Below, one piece after another: positions 1 through 7,670 of a stretch of DNA of 35,898 bases (within the stretch, counting starts at the first letter, position 1; each line of letters starts with the position of its first letter). This stretch comes from Bacteroidota bacterium. Lineage in GTDB: Bacteria > Bacteroidota > Ignavibacteria > Ignavibacteriales > Melioribacteraceae. Below the pieces are notes generated by a model that was given only the letters and a program-made list of their open reading frames with translations, had not been told where the DNA came from and ran no database searches. The translations under genes were made by a program, and so were the position numbers. The stretch is taken from NCBI GenBank assembly GCA_021820065.1, contig JAKAEE010000029.1, positions 1 to 35,898 on the forward strand. The letters run 5' to 3'.

Positions 1-266
1 ACCCCTACAGGCAAAATATCTTCGCCAATAATGCTGTTAATAAAAGAACTTTTTCCGGATTTGAATTGTCCCAATACAACTACATCAATGAATTCATTCG
101 ATGTTGTGTATTTGTTTATTACCGATAATTCTTTTGCCAGTGCATCTAATCGAAATGTTCCTATTACTTCCGTTAGAGTGGATAGTTGAATGAGTAATTC
201 TTTATCAGTCCTGAGAGATGCATTATTTTGGTCAAGCAATTTTTTAACTCCCGCCTTATTAATCAA
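1..266 (-). CDS. Dynamin-family GTPase, N-terminal part (cut by window edge)
   Basis: The reverse strand is open from about 266 to the window edge. It encodes a P-loop read as VVLGQFKSGKSSFINS followed by a segment like IIGEDILPVG, the G1 and early switch region of bacterial dynamin-like GTPases (Dynamin_N). Such proteins bind GTP and usually act on membranes. About 60 residues precede the P-loop and are rich in Leu, Asn and Glu, as expected for a helical lead-in. No ATG is available: the in-frame upstream stop lies just before a run of Leu codons, so the start is probably TTG at 264-266, without a clear ribosome binding site. The rest of the gene lies to the left of the window, so its membership of the mobile element cannot be judged. 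Confidence 0.75.
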   Translation of the reverse strand, partial: MINKAGVKKLLDQNNASLRTDKELLIQLSTLTEVIGTFRLDALAKELSVINKYTTSNEFIDVVVLGQFKSGKSSFINSIIGEDILPVG

Positions 267-292
267 TAGAAGTAGGAGTTATCAACCCAAAA

Positions 293-616
293 TCATTCGG
301 GTAATTTCGGCGAACTCCATCGCCTTGTTAAAAATATAGAAGATTCTTTTTGAGTGCAATTATTGTTTTTATGATCTGGTTTTGAATATCCCCAAACATA
401 CTGTGGGCATTCAACTATGACATTTGAGAAATGCGTGAACTTATTATAAACTACTAAACGTATCCGTATGTTCGTTCCGTGAGTATGCTCTAATTTTGTT
501 TTCCTTAAAAATTCTTGCCTTTCAATATTCAATTTCAGCACAAACAACTTACACTTATACATAACCATCCACTTTTTCAGAACATGCATTTGAGTGAAGG
601 TTTTTTGAAATACCAA
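293..616 (-). CDS. Possible small hypothetical protein (weak)
   Basis: An open frame of about 108 codons runs from an ATG near 616 to 293 and overlaps the 3' part of the Cys-rich gene at 555-758 in another frame. Internal ATGs near 580 would give a shorter protein that avoids most of the overlap. The product is basic, with scattered Cys and aromatic residues, but I recognise no domain. It may be a real last gene of the cassette or a chance frame in AT-rich DNA; the latter is at least as likely. Confidence 0.22.
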   Translation of the reverse strand: MVFQKTFTQMHVLKKWMVMYKCKLFVLKLNIERQEFLRKTKLEHTHGTNIRIRLVVYNKFTHFSNVIVECPQYVWGYSKPDHKNNNCTQKESSIFLTRRWSSPKLPE

Positions 617-758
617 TTCCATTTCTTTTTGGATTTTTTCCTTGCCGGTAGGCAAAAAGGACACAATCCTTAATCACACATTCGCGCACTTGCTTCTTTT
701 CATATCCGGAACATTCCAAGCAATGTTTTTTGATTGCTCTTAATGGTGTGAGTTTCAT
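555..758 (-). CDS. Small Cys-rich phage/mobile-element protein
   Basis: This encodes 67 residues beginning MKLTPLRAIKKHCLECSGYE. Four cysteines in two pairs (HCLEC, then VRECVIKDC) are followed by YRQGKNPKR. I recognise this layout (LxAIRxxCxxC...EVRxCxxxxCxLxxYRxGxxPxR) as a small, probably metal-binding protein common in prophages and integrative elements; its biochemical role is unknown to me. The ATG is preceded by GAGGGA at a good distance. It follows the primase gene by about 95 bp on the same strand, so it is probably the last confident gene of the int-primase operon. The residues after GIGI do not match my memory of the family and may be a variable tail. Confidence 0.7.
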   Translation of the reverse strand: MKLTPLRAIKKHCLECSGYEKKQVRECVIKDCVLFAYRQGKNPKRNGIGISKNLHSNACSEKVDGYV

Positions 759-853
759 TTTATTTCCCTCGAAAAATTATTGATCGGTTTCAATTTTATA
801 AGGACACATCGGGCGTAATTTCTTCCACTTTTAAATCGCGATTAAATTCCACA

Positions 854-3250
854 TCAATTTCCGTCCGATCCGTCCGACTCTGAGAATAAAAAATCTCCCG
901 AATTATTTTTCTGAATCGCATAATCCACAAATTTTATAGTTCGCACTGAATCGGATTTCCCTTCCTTAACTTCATATTGGTTTATTCTCCCATAAACCTT
1001 CAGCCACCGGGTAAACTTAACTTGAGTCAATTTTTCTAGGTCAGCATTCTCTTTCTTAAAATTATCATACAACTCTTTTTTGTCGTACTCTTTGTTTGCT
1101 GTAAATCCGTCACTGAACTCATAAAACTCGATTGTCGTTTCATCTATCAATTTCTTTTTGTTGATATTCACAAACTCGTAAGCAACCAATCCGCGCCTCA
1201 AATAAAATTGCAGACACTCAATCATAAAGCAATCAAATTCATTCCATTCGGCTTCATACCATCCGTCAAAAAACAATTTCCCAAAATCATCAACCGGTCT
1301 GTGATTCTTATTGTAGTAATCTGAAAACTCAATTACGAATTGTCTATCGATCGTTGAATCATCAACTCCGCTAATTGAAAAGTTTGTCGAGAGAATTACT
1401 TTTGGTGACTCGTGGAAAGGAAGAAAAATTTCTTCTTTGTTCTTTCGCTCAATTGTTATTCCTTCAGTAATGATTGAGAACAATCTATCGAATGGAAATT
1501 TTTCCCTGATATCTTCGATACCGATAATGTTTGTATCTGCTTTCACTCTCTGAAATGCAAAATTTTTTGAAGGACTAAAATTCCTTCCATCCTCTATCAC
1601 AACATTCCGGATTTGTGAAATTCCTTTTATCACTAATCCCTTGCCGCTTCGCCCGAAAGCTCCTTCGCTTAGCTTCTCATCTATAAAAACAATCGCCTTG
1701 GAAATTGACGGATCTTTGTAAGTGTGTAGTAAATATCCGATTCCACTTTTCAGTGCTTCGTATCTTTTCTGATCGCCTCCGCAGATGTTGAATAGTAAGT
1801 CTTCAAACATGGACCGGATTTCTGTCTGGACATAATTCCGTTTTATGATTTGTTTCTTCCAGATATGCTTTTCTAATTTTTTATAATTGTTGAAGCGAAC
1901 TTCATTCTTGGTTATTTCAACAAATCCGTTTTTGAAATAGAGATACCCTTTCTCATTTGTATCTTTATTGAATTCAATATTCCGGGTGATGAGGAACTCG
2001 AGAAATTGAGTTGTGAATAATTGATTAACCGATTTAATAACCGAATCCATAACGTTAGCTCGATTCGTTCCATCAAACTCATCTACCGGCAGCCGTTCTA
2101 AATAATTCATTACAAATTCTTTTACATCAATCGAATCGATTTCTTCTACTATGCTGTTCTCAATTCTTACAAAAAAATAATTACACTCGATTTTATATTT
2201 ACAGAATCCCTCACTTTCTAAAAATCTTTTATAACGTGTTCTGTTAATTTTTACTTTACCGCCATCATCAACATACCAGAACTTAATCACCGGCTTTTTC
2301 CAGCCGTAAGTTTCAGCAACATGATAAATCGTACCGAGTGAAACCCTTCCATCATAATCTTTGACGAGTTGCTCAAACTTTTTCCGCAATTCAGATTCAC
2401 TATCATTGTAATGTGGATTCTTCAAGCTCATTCCAACAAAATATCTCTCGCCCTCAGCGCCTAACGGAACCAAAGCAAAACCGATTCTATACCATTCCTC
2501 ATAACTGCCTGCTGGTAAATTCTCAGTCAGATATTTTAAGGCGCTCTCCAATCGTTCCTTATCATATCTAATTTTTTCATTATTCCATCTTCCATTTTCC
2601 GTCTCACGTTTTACGTCTTTTGTCTCACTTTCCAACACACAATATTTTTCTAGTACACTAATCAACTTTTCGGCATCTACATAAACCGGAAGTTCTTTCG
2701 GTTCCTCATAGTAGAAATTGTATACACCACCGCTTTCATGATGCGAAGGAGGAAAAACAGTTTGACAATTCTTCCACCTCAATTCAATGTGTTTGCAGTA
2801 TCCATCTTTCCCGCCTCGGCTTGCCGAAGGCGAGACGGGCTTCATTCTCAGTTTATAAACAGCTTTCTCTCCACCAAGTCTATCAAAAACTCCCTTCCCT
2901 TGGGTAAGGGTCGGGGATGGGCATCTAATGGATATATGAAATCCCTCTCCGCTTCCACTCTGAACAACCCAAGGATATTTTTCCGGCAGCCCCAACTCGG
3001 CAAGTAGAAAATCCAAAATCTCATAATCCTCAACTGCATCTAAATCCAAAAGTCTCAAATCATCTAAACCAAGAACAACACCGACACCGGTGCTGTTGGT
3101 CCATTCCATTTTTTCAATTTCGTCATTGGTTTGTTTTTCTGATTGCCATCTTTCCCAATTTATCGTTGGTTTCTTACCTCGAACCGGTAGAACATTAAAA
3201 CCAAAATGTTCATGATAAATCGAAGCATACCTTTTGAATACCGACATCAT
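854..3250 (-). CDS. Prim-pol primase / PriCT / D5-type helicase replication protein
   Basis: This 798-residue mobile-element replication protein would prime and unwind DNA at the element's own origin. The N-terminal AEP prim-pol domain spans about residues 1-190, with acidic pair D69/D71 in LRLLDLDAV and H105 in SGSGEGFHI. A PriCT_2-like segment covers about 231-315 (WYRIGFAL, GTIYHVAETYGW). A SF3/D5-type ATPase follows, with Walker A GAFGRSGKGL at 530-539, then IIGIEDIRE and an STNFSISG sensor-like segment. Two short stretches inside the prim-pol domain, about 111-120 and 138-147, are encoded by interspersed palindromic repeats and look like tolerated insertions. Its ATG overlaps the integrase stop (TAATG), which suggests translational coupling. 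The domain order resembles P4 alpha-type satellite replication proteins. Confidence 0.9.
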   Translation of the reverse strand: MMSVFKRYASIYHEHFGFNVLPVRGKKPTINWERWQSEKQTNDEIEKMEWTNSTGVGVVLGLDDLRLLDLDAVEDYEILDFLLAELGLPEKYPWVVQSGSGEGFHISIRCPSPTLTQGKGVFDRLGGEKAVYKLRMKPVSPSASRGGKDGYCKHIELRWKNCQTVFPPSHHESGGVYNFYYEEPKELPVYVDAEKLISVLEKYCVLESETKDVKRETENGRWNNEKIRYDKERLESALKYLTENLPAGSYEEWYRIGFALVPLGAEGERYFVGMSLKNPHYNDSESELRKKFEQLVKDYDGRVSLGTIYHVAETYGWKKPVIKFWYVDDGGKVKINRTRYKRFLESEGFCKYKIECNYFFVRIENSIVEEIDSIDVKEFVMNYLERLPVDEFDGTNRANVMDSVIKSVNQLFTTQFLEFLITRNIEFNKDTNEKGYLYFKNGFVEITKNEVRFNNYKKLEKHIWKKQIIKRNYVQTEIRSMFEDLLFNICGGDQKRYEALKSGIGYLLHTYKDPSISKAIVFIDEKLSEGAFGRSGKGLVIKGISQIRNVVIEDGRNFSPSKNFAFQRVKADTNIIGIEDIREKFPFDRLFSIITEGITIERKNKEEIFLPFHESPKVILSTNFSISGVDDSTIDRQFVIEFSDYYNKNHRPVDDFGKLFFDGWYEAEWNEFDCFMIECLQFYLRRGLVAYEFVNINKKKLIDETTIEFYEFSDGFTANKEYDKKELYDNFKKENADLEKLTQVKFTRWLKVYGRINQYEVKEGKSDSVRTIKFVDYAIQKNNSGDFLFSESDGSDGN
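2585..2631. repeat. Quasi-periodic TCTCACG/TTTTACG tract inside the primase gene
   Basis: A low-complexity stretch is built from near-repeated 6-9 nt units (TCTCACG, TTTTACG, TTTTGTCTCAC). It encodes a polar linker (SETKDVKRETENG) between the prim-pol and PriCT domains. A closely similar tract lies at 9403-9438 at the 3' end of the M15 peptidase gene. Confidence 0.5.
2810..2840. repeat. Palindromic GC-rich insert, CCCGCCTCG family
   Basis: The sequence CCCGCCTCG...CGAGACGGG forms an imperfect stem within the primase gene and adds about ten residues (KPVSPSASRGG) in frame. A relative with the same CCCGCCTCG arm is at 9519-9551 in the peptidase gene, and a more diverged one is at 12772-12803. 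Confidence 0.65.
2890..2921. repeat. Palindromic insert, CTCCCTT/AAGGG family
   Basis: CCCTTCCCTTGGGTAAGGG followed by TCGGGGATGGG lies in frame in the prim-pol domain and encodes PSPTLTQGKG, between the catalytic His and the third acidic region. It shares its layout (short CCTT/AAGG stem plus a GGGGTGAGG-like end) with 3291-3356 and 4565-4600. Confidence 0.65.
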
Positions 3251-4401
3251 TATTCTCCGGAATTAATTCTAAAAATCTTCAGTGAGGATTTCTCCCTCTC
3301 CTTACCAAGGAGAGGCTTGTCCGCCGTCATTATGGCGGAGTCGGGGTGAGGTCGACTATCTAGTTTTTCTATTGCTTCTCTCAACGACTCCATATTCAAA
3401 TGCGAATAAATCTCAGTAGTTAAAATCGAAGAATGTCCAAGTAATTCTTTAATCGTATAAAGCGGCACACCTTTCTGCACAAGATTAGAAGCGAACGAAT
3501 GTCTCAACGAATGGAAATGAATTTCTTTTTCTATACCAGCAACAATGCAAGCTTTCTTAAATCTTCTCGAAAAATAATTTCCAGTAAATTTTTCACCGTT
3601 CTCTTTACAAAACACAAAACCTCTAGCGAAGTCGAAAGACTTTAATGAAATAATTTTATTTCGCTTTTCATTTTTATCCGCTGTGGCGGACTGCACTTGT
3701 CCGCCGTCCTTTTGGCGGATTCTCAATTCTATATTCTCAATTACTTGGAGGGCCTCCTCACTCATCGGAATGAATCTTTGATTCCTTCCTTTCGTTGTAA
3801 AATTCTCATCTCCAACCGTAACAACTCGATTTTGTAAATCAACATTCTTCCATCTCAGATTTACAATCTCGTCTAAACGCATCCCGGTATAGAAAGCGAA
3901 TACAACCACATCTTTCACCACTTTGCTCTTTAACTGTTCACAGATCACTGATAACTGATCACTATTCAAAAACACCGGTGCCAGCTTTTGTTTTTTCGGT
4001 AGCTTCACTTTCGTGAAATAATTCTCTTTTACATAATCCCAATCTTTAGCTTTATTGAAAGCGGCTTTCAAGTTGCGGAAATAAACAGCATAACCTTTCT
4101 TTACTTTTTGCTGTAGGTGGATTAGAAAATTTTCAACATCTCTTAACTCAATAGATGCAATTGATTTTTGCAATCCCGGTCTCTGGTCCGTAATGGAGAA
4201 GTAATCAACCAGATAATTCAAAGCAATAACAACGCTCCGCAAATATGAAGATGATCTACTATGCTGAATTACATTTTTATATTCATCAATAAACACGCGC
4301 AGCGTTACTACTTCTCTTTGCTCGTTGCCTGGAATGAGAGAAAGCAAAACCTTCAGCTTTTCCAAATCATTTACAGAAACATTTTTGAGCAACTCTTCCA
4401 T
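3250..4401 (-). CDS. int: Tyrosine recombinase (integrase)
   Basis: This 383-residue site-specific recombinase should integrate and excise the element. It has an N-terminal SAM-like core-binding domain (about 30-130) and a catalytic domain with R175 (YTGMRLDE), H297-x-x-R300 (HFHSLRHSFA), H323 (LGHSS) and nucleophile Y332 (TEIYSHL), so the active site is complete. Two repeat-derived inserts are present: about residues 229-243 (KDGGQVQSATADK) and the C-terminal tail about 350-371 (PHPDSAIMTADKPLLGK). Both lie outside the catalytic residues. The tail after the tyrosine helix is longer than usual because of the second insert. GAGGA precedes the ATG. The gene lies between the HTH gene and the primase gene on the same strand. 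The att site it uses is not proven; see the tRNA-Lys entry. Confidence 0.93.
   Translation of the reverse strand: MEELLKNVSVNDLEKLKVLLSLIPGNEQREVVTLRVFIDEYKNVIQHSRSSSYLRSVVIALNYLVDYFSITDQRPGLQKSIASIELRDVENFLIHLQQKVKKGYAVYFRNLKAAFNKAKDWDYVKENYFTKVKLPKKQKLAPVFLNSDQLSVICEQLKSKVVKDVVVFAFYTGMRLDEIVNLRWKNVDLQNRVVTVGDENFTTKGRNQRFIPMSEEALQVIENIELRIRQKDGGQVQSATADKNEKRNKIISLKSFDFARGFVFCKENGEKFTGNYFSRRFKKACIVAGIEKEIHFHSLRHSFASNLVQKGVPLYTIKELLGHSSILTTEIYSHLNMESLREAIEKLDSRPHPDSAIMTADKPLLGKEREKSSLKIFRINSGE
3291..3356. repeat. Composite palindromic insert at the integrase C-terminus
   Basis: CTCTCCTTACCAAGGAGAG forms one stem. It is followed by CTTGTCCGCC...GGCGGA, a second stem, and a GGGGTGAGG end. The composite encodes the last non-conserved part of the integrase. 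The second stem reappears nearly unchanged at 3697-3720 in the same gene. Confidence 0.7.
3677..3720. repeat. TCCGCC/GGCGGA palindromic insert in the integrase catalytic domain
   Basis: Two TCCGC/GGCGGA hairpins lie in tandem. The right one (CTTGTCCGCCGTC..TTGGCGGA) matches 3316-3340 almost exactly. The insert adds a polar loop between the R175 region and the HxxR motif. Confidence 0.65.
3941..3963. repeat. GATCACTGATAACTGATCACT tract in the integrase gene
   Basis: A near-palindromic tract of repeated TGATCA/TGATAA units encodes SDQLSVICEQ at the start of the catalytic domain. The units resemble other short quasi-tandem tracts in this region (4424-4452, 9403-9438, 10917-10953). Confidence 0.4.
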
Positions 4402-4454
4402 CGTTTCCTCTTTACACTTTTTTCAGCTAACTGCTAAATGCTAATAGCTCACAA

Positions 4455-4868
4455 CTATTTTTTTCTTCTACTTTTCAACGGAAATTCTATTACTACTTCT
4501 TCATTCAATTCCATTTCCAACTGATTTGGATCTATTGTTTCTGCAGAAGATAGGCTTGCATTCTCATCCTCTCCCTTAGGGAGAGGACCGAGGTGAGGGC
4601 GGCTTTTGAAGACCCACTCATCCAATTCATTCTTCGAAAAGAAAATAATCTTGCCTGTTGGTTTATAATGCGGTACTATATTTTTGTAGGTGAGTTTGTA
4701 AAGATAACTTGGCGCATAACCAAGATAAGAACACGCATCCTTAAATGTCAGCGGCCTGTCATCTTTTCGTTTTAGTAAATCTTCAATCACAGAAAGTTTT
4801 TTAAGGATAGTTTGGCCAAGCGAAGCTTGTTCCGAGCTTGTCGAGGAATCTATCTTCTGTCTCATCAT
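4455..4868 (-). CDS. Excisionase-like helix-turn-helix protein
   Basis: This encodes a 137-residue DNA-binding protein. A short MerR/excisionase-type winged HTH covers about residues 38-92: LTFKDACSYLGYAPSYLYKL, then HYKPTGKIIFFSKNELDEW, the usual recognition helix and wing. Proteins of this type next to a tyrosine recombinase act as directionality factors or repressors. The flanks are repeat-derived: residues near 6-18 (SSTSSEQASLG) come from the repeat at 4821-4850 and the stretch RPHLGPLPKGEDE comes from 4565-4600. It is the first gene of the leftward cassette. The octamer array at 4934-5039 lies 66-171 bp upstream of its start, so it is the best candidate to bind that array. ATG at 4868 or 4865 are both possible. 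Confidence 0.8.
   Translation of the reverse strand: MMRQKIDSSTSSEQASLGQTILKKLSVIEDLLKRKDDRPLTFKDACSYLGYAPSYLYKLTYKNIVPHYKPTGKIIFFSKNELDEWVFKSRPHLGPLPKGEDENASLSSAETIDPNQLEMELNEEVVIEFPLKSRRKK
4565..4600. repeat. Palindromic insert, CCTCTCCCTTAGGGAGAGG
   Basis: A perfect CTCTCCCTTAGGGAGAG stem is followed by ACCGAGGTGAGGG. It lies in frame downstream of the HTH fold, in the same family as 2890-2921 and 3291-3356. Confidence 0.7.
4821..4850. repeat. CGAGCTTGTCGAGGAATC-type insert near the HTH N-terminus
   Basis: CGAAGCTTGTTCCGAGCTTGTCGAGGAATC encodes SSTSSEQASL in the HTH protein. The motif class (CTCGAC / GCGAAG words) recurs at 9886-9911 and 9319-9347. Confidence 0.55.
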
Positions 4869-4933
4869 TTACCTCATGCAATTTTTTTACATGAGTAATT
4901 TGAAACGAAGAATCCAGAAAAAGAATTTATCGG

Positions 4934-5039
4934 CTTTTATGCTCTTTTATCTAAAATCGATAAAAGATGATAAAAGATTTTGGCGGGTACTCATTTCTTT
5001 TATCGACTTTTATCACTCCAACATAAAAGAAGATAAAAG
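4934..5039. promoter_or_regulatory. Array of eight octamer half-sites in two identical dyads
   Basis: The octamer CTTTTATC, or its complement GATAAAAG, occurs eight times. Starts are 4934 and 4944 (one orientation), 4959 and 4969 (opposite), 4997 and 5007 (first orientation), 5022 and 5032 (opposite). Six copies are exact; those at 4934 and 5022 differ at one end base. Within each pair the spacing is exactly 10 bp, the gap between inward-facing pairs is 7 bp in both dyads, and the dyads repeat every 63 bp. All sites therefore lie on roughly one helical face. The array sits between the divergence-free 5' end of the HTH-integrase-primase cassette and the 3' end of the preceding gene, whose stop codon falls in the sixth site. 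It may be a cooperative operator, excisionase/integrase arm sites, or replication iterons. Confidence 0.8.
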
Positions 5040-5858
5040 ATTGCAACAAATTAAAAGTAATGAAAGATTTATGGAATTGAGGATTTCTCTGATCATATTT
5101 CCTGTTTTGCTATAGTTCTCAATGTAATATTTCTTCTGCGCTAAGTTCCTAAATGGTTCTCCTTTCTTATTTAGAAAGTGTTTTAGAAATATTTTGAATT
5201 TGCCGTCAACGTCAACAGCTTTCCGATTTACCAATTCATTAACAAAAACAGCAAAACTACTATCGCTTATGCGCCAGCGAAACATTATTTGAACATTATT
5301 ACCTGTTATAAACGGAATTTGTTTATCATTTGTAAAGTGAAATAAAATCTCTTCAGTTGTGTGTTCCGAAAGAATATTATTCTCTTTAAATATCGTAAAC
5401 ATCATTAATAATTTTTCTTTACCGCATAACCAAATAATTTTCTCAATACAATTCTCTTTGTTCTCGGGTCCAATATGGCTGGGATGAATATTCATACTTT
5501 TAACCTGCAAATCGAATTTTGTTTGTAGATTTTCCTTGATTGATTTTGCTCTTTCTAAGAAATGATTATTCCTTTCGCATAATTTTTCTTTGCACGTCTT
5601 CAAGATTTTCTTGGTAACAGTTTTTCTTATTTCACTGTCTTTATTTAACAACTCAAGCAAAGAAGTATGACAACCGTTTTGCTTGATAGCAAACTTGATT
5701 TCTTTTGGATCTAACGATTCCACATTTGCGTGCAAATCTTGTATTACTTTTTCGCACTTCAAAATTTCATCCGATACGAACCCGATCTTTGCTTCTACTA
5801 ATTCTATTCCATCTAATTGCTTCTCTAATTCTGTGATAGAAAATTCCTTATAGCACAT
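5013..5858 (-). CDS. Conserved-looking hypothetical protein of the mobile element
   Basis: This encodes a 281-residue, Lys/Glu-rich, cytoplasmic protein with predicted long helices in the first half (ELEKQLDGIELVEAK, KKILKTCKEKLCERN). The C-terminal half (FRWRISDSSFAVFVNELVN, FLNKKGEPFRNL) resembles a Bacteroidota mobile-element family with a WxxSxxxLxxLxxxL region followed by F..KKGEPF. I cannot name a function. AGGGGG precedes the ATG at 5858. It ends about 145 bp before the HTH gene on the same strand, and its last codons carry part of the octamer array, so it may be co-regulated with the cassette. Confidence 0.6.
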   Translation of the reverse strand: MCYKEFSITELEKQLDGIELVEAKIGFVSDEILKCEKVIQDLHANVESLDPKEIKFAIKQNGCHTSLLELLNKDSEIRKTVTKKILKTCKEKLCERNNHFLERAKSIKENLQTKFDLQVKSMNIHPSHIGPENKENCIEKIIWLCGKEKLLMMFTIFKENNILSEHTTEEILFHFTNDKQIPFITGNNVQIMFRWRISDSSFAVFVNELVNRKAVDVDGKFKIFLKHFLNKKGEPFRNLAQKKYYIENYSKTGNMIREILNSINLSLLLICCNLLSSFMLE

Positions 5859-6274
5859 AATTCCCCCTGAATAAGAGGTTAATCAATAAATTGAAATATG
5901 CACACAACAATTAAGAGGCAGCCGTCCTAAGAAATGACGTACCGGTTAAGTTCTTCCCGGACTTTTTAAGCAGTAAAAAATTTTTCGATATGATTTGGTT
6001 TTGTTAATGCTTCAGTTGGCAATAGAGCCATTACACAAAAATATTTTCTAATCTCTGCTTTTATATTAACAATATTTCCCAAAAGTTTCACTACAATTCA
6101 TATTTCATCAACAGAAAACCTTCGCACGACTTTGGATAATCCCTTCTTCCTAGGAAGTAAATTTTTACTTTCGTCTTGCAGATTACTCTTTTCAACAAAG
6201 CGATATCACAAATGATAATAAATATTAATATTTTCTCTATGTCGTTTAATACTTTCATTCATTTATAGAGAAAG
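5859..6274. other. Divergent intergenic region, 416 bp
   Basis: This gene-free region lies between leftward gene 5013-5858 and the rightward AlbA_2 gene. I see no tRNA, CRISPR or clear sigma-70 promoter. It is AT-rich and must hold promoters in both directions. The only definite structure is the inverted repeat at 6232-6273, next to the right-hand start. Confidence 0.5.
6232..6273 (+). promoter_or_regulatory. Inverted repeat covering the ribosome binding site of the AlbA_2 gene
   Basis: TTTCTCTAT at 6232-6240 is the exact complement of ATAGAGAAA at 6265-6273, with 24 bp between them and an extra T-G pair outside. The right arm contains the purine-rich stretch directly before the ATG at 6275. 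In RNA the hairpin would hide the ribosome binding site; in DNA it could be an operator for the encoded winged-helix protein. Confidence 0.45.
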
Positions 6275-7597
6275 ATGGCCGAACACCAAAACATAGAATA
6301 CAAACAAAGTTGGCATGATGATTATCTTAAGACAATTTGCGGTTTCGCAAATGCTCAAGGTGGATATCTTCTAATCGGTAAAGATGATAAGGGTAAAACT
6401 GTCGCTGTTACTGATCACAAAAAATTAATGGATGATCTTCCCAACAAAATTAAAAATCATCTCGGCATCACTTCAGTTGTTAATCTCAAAACGGAAAAGT
6501 CAAAACATTTTATTGAGATATATACACAACCTTATTCCGTTGCCATCTCACTTAGAGGAAGATACTATGTAAGAACCGGCAGCACAACTTCGGAATTAAC
6601 CGGTACCGCATTAAATGATTTTCTTTTAAGAAAATCCGGAAAGACCTGGGATGATGTAGTTGAAGAAAGAGCAACTTTAAACGATATCGATGAAGTGACA
6701 ATTTCCGAATTCTTAAAGGTAGCGCAAGAAAGTGGCCGCCTTCCCGATTCAAGAGAACTCAACACAGTCCAACTTTTAGAAAAGCTTCGCCTTGCAAACA
6801 ACTCACAAATTAAACGAGCTGCTATTATTCTTTTCGGTAAGGACCCGGGAAAATTCTTCCCGAGTATATCTGTTAAAATTGGCCGCTTTGGAAAAAGTGA
6901 TGACGATCTAAAATTCCAAGAAATCGAGGAAGGAAATTTATTTCATCTTCTTAAAGAAGTTCTTCTCCAGTTGAATAGAAAGTTTTTCATCAAGCCAATT
7001 AATTTTGAAGGTATGCTTCGCATCGAAAAAGGAGAATACCCGGTTGCAGCTCTCCGCGAAATGTTGCTAAATGCACTCGTACATAAAAGCTATTCCGGTG
7101 TTCCAATTCAGATTAGAATCTATGATGACAAAATTAACATTTGGAATGAAGGAACACTTCCGGAAGGATTGACAAATGAACTCTTAAAGCAGCAGCATCC
7201 TTCCCGTCCACGTAATCCTATTATTGCAGATGTTTGCTTCAAAGGTGGATACATTGACGCATGGGGAAGAGGAACGTTAAAAATAATAGATGCATGTAAA
7301 GAAGCCGATCTTCCCGAGCCGGATATCCGCGAACGTCACGGCGGATTTTCCGTAACATTATACAAGGACGTTTTTACCGAAGAGCAGTTGCAGAAAGTTG
7401 GATTGAATCAACGACAAGTAAAAGCAATTTTGTTCCTCAAAGAGAAAAGCAAGATTACCAATAAAGATTATCAAACAATTTGCGATACCTCTGAAAGAAC
7501 TGCTTTGCGTGATTTGGATGAACTTGTTAACAAGAACCTTATTGAAAAAGTTGGTGATAAAAAAGGAACTTATTACGTTCTTAGGTATGGCGGATAA
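6275..7597 (+). CDS. AlbA_2 / HATPase_c_4 / winged-helix transcriptional regulator
   Basis: This 440-residue protein of the divergent-AAA (Schlafen AlbA_2) family is often annotated as RecG-like or as a putative transcriptional regulator. Residues about 1-125 are AlbA_2 (EYKQSWHDDYLKTICGFAN, GGYLLIGKDD). About 250-370 is a GHKL-type HATPase_c_4 domain (ALREMLLNALVHKSY, DDKINIWNEG, GRGTLKII). About 375-438 is a winged helix (RTALRDLDELVNKNLIEKVG). It probably binds DNA and responds to a nucleotide or partner; no target is known. It ends in the first unit of a TGGCGG repeat array and is followed by a decayed second winged-helix module. It shares no operon with its leftward neighbour. Confidence 0.88.
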   Translation: MAEHQNIEYKQSWHDDYLKTICGFANAQGGYLLIGKDDKGKTVAVTDHKKLMDDLPNKIKNHLGITSVVNLKTEKSKHFIEIYTQPYSVAISLRGRYYVRTGSTTSELTGTALNDFLLRKSGKTWDDVVEERATLNDIDEVTISEFLKVAQESGRLPDSRELNTVQLLEKLRLANNSQIKRAAIILFGKDPGKFFPSISVKIGRFGKSDDDLKFQEIEEGNLFHLLKEVLLQLNRKFFIKPINFEGMLRIEKGEYPVAALREMLLNALVHKSYSGVPIQIRIYDDKINIWNEGTLPEGLTNELLKQQHPSRPRNPIIADVCFKGGYIDAWGRGTLKIIDACKEADLPEPDIRERHGGFSVTLYKDVFTEEQLQKVGLNQRQVKAILFLKEKSKITNKDYQTICDTSERTALRDLDELVNKNLIEKVGDKKGTYYVLRYGG

Positions 7598-7644
7598 ATG
7601 GCGGCTTCGTGGCGGTTATGGCGGTTATGGCGGTTATCTGGCGG
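7588..7644 (+). repeat. TGGCGG short repeat array at the gene end
   Basis: Six TGGCGG words start at 7588, 7599, 7610, 7619, 7628 and 7639, with spacings of 11, 11, 9, 9 and 11 bp. The central part is tandem TGGCGGTTA. The array begins in the last codons of the AlbA_2 gene and contains its stop. Units of 11 bp are not multiples of three, so slippage here would change the reading frame. Confidence 0.75.
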
Positions 7645-7670
7645 ATAACAAAAAGTTTTTCATGGATGGA

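Noticed and set aside
2810..2921. A CRISPR-like array from the clustered palindromes in the primase gene
   Set aside because: The units differ from each other, have no regular spacing, and are translated as part of the gene.
4876..5115. A 79-codon rightward frame across the octamer array
   Set aside because: It is made of the repeated CTTTTATC/GATAAAAG words and overlaps the 3' end of a better gene on the other strand; the codons follow the repeat.
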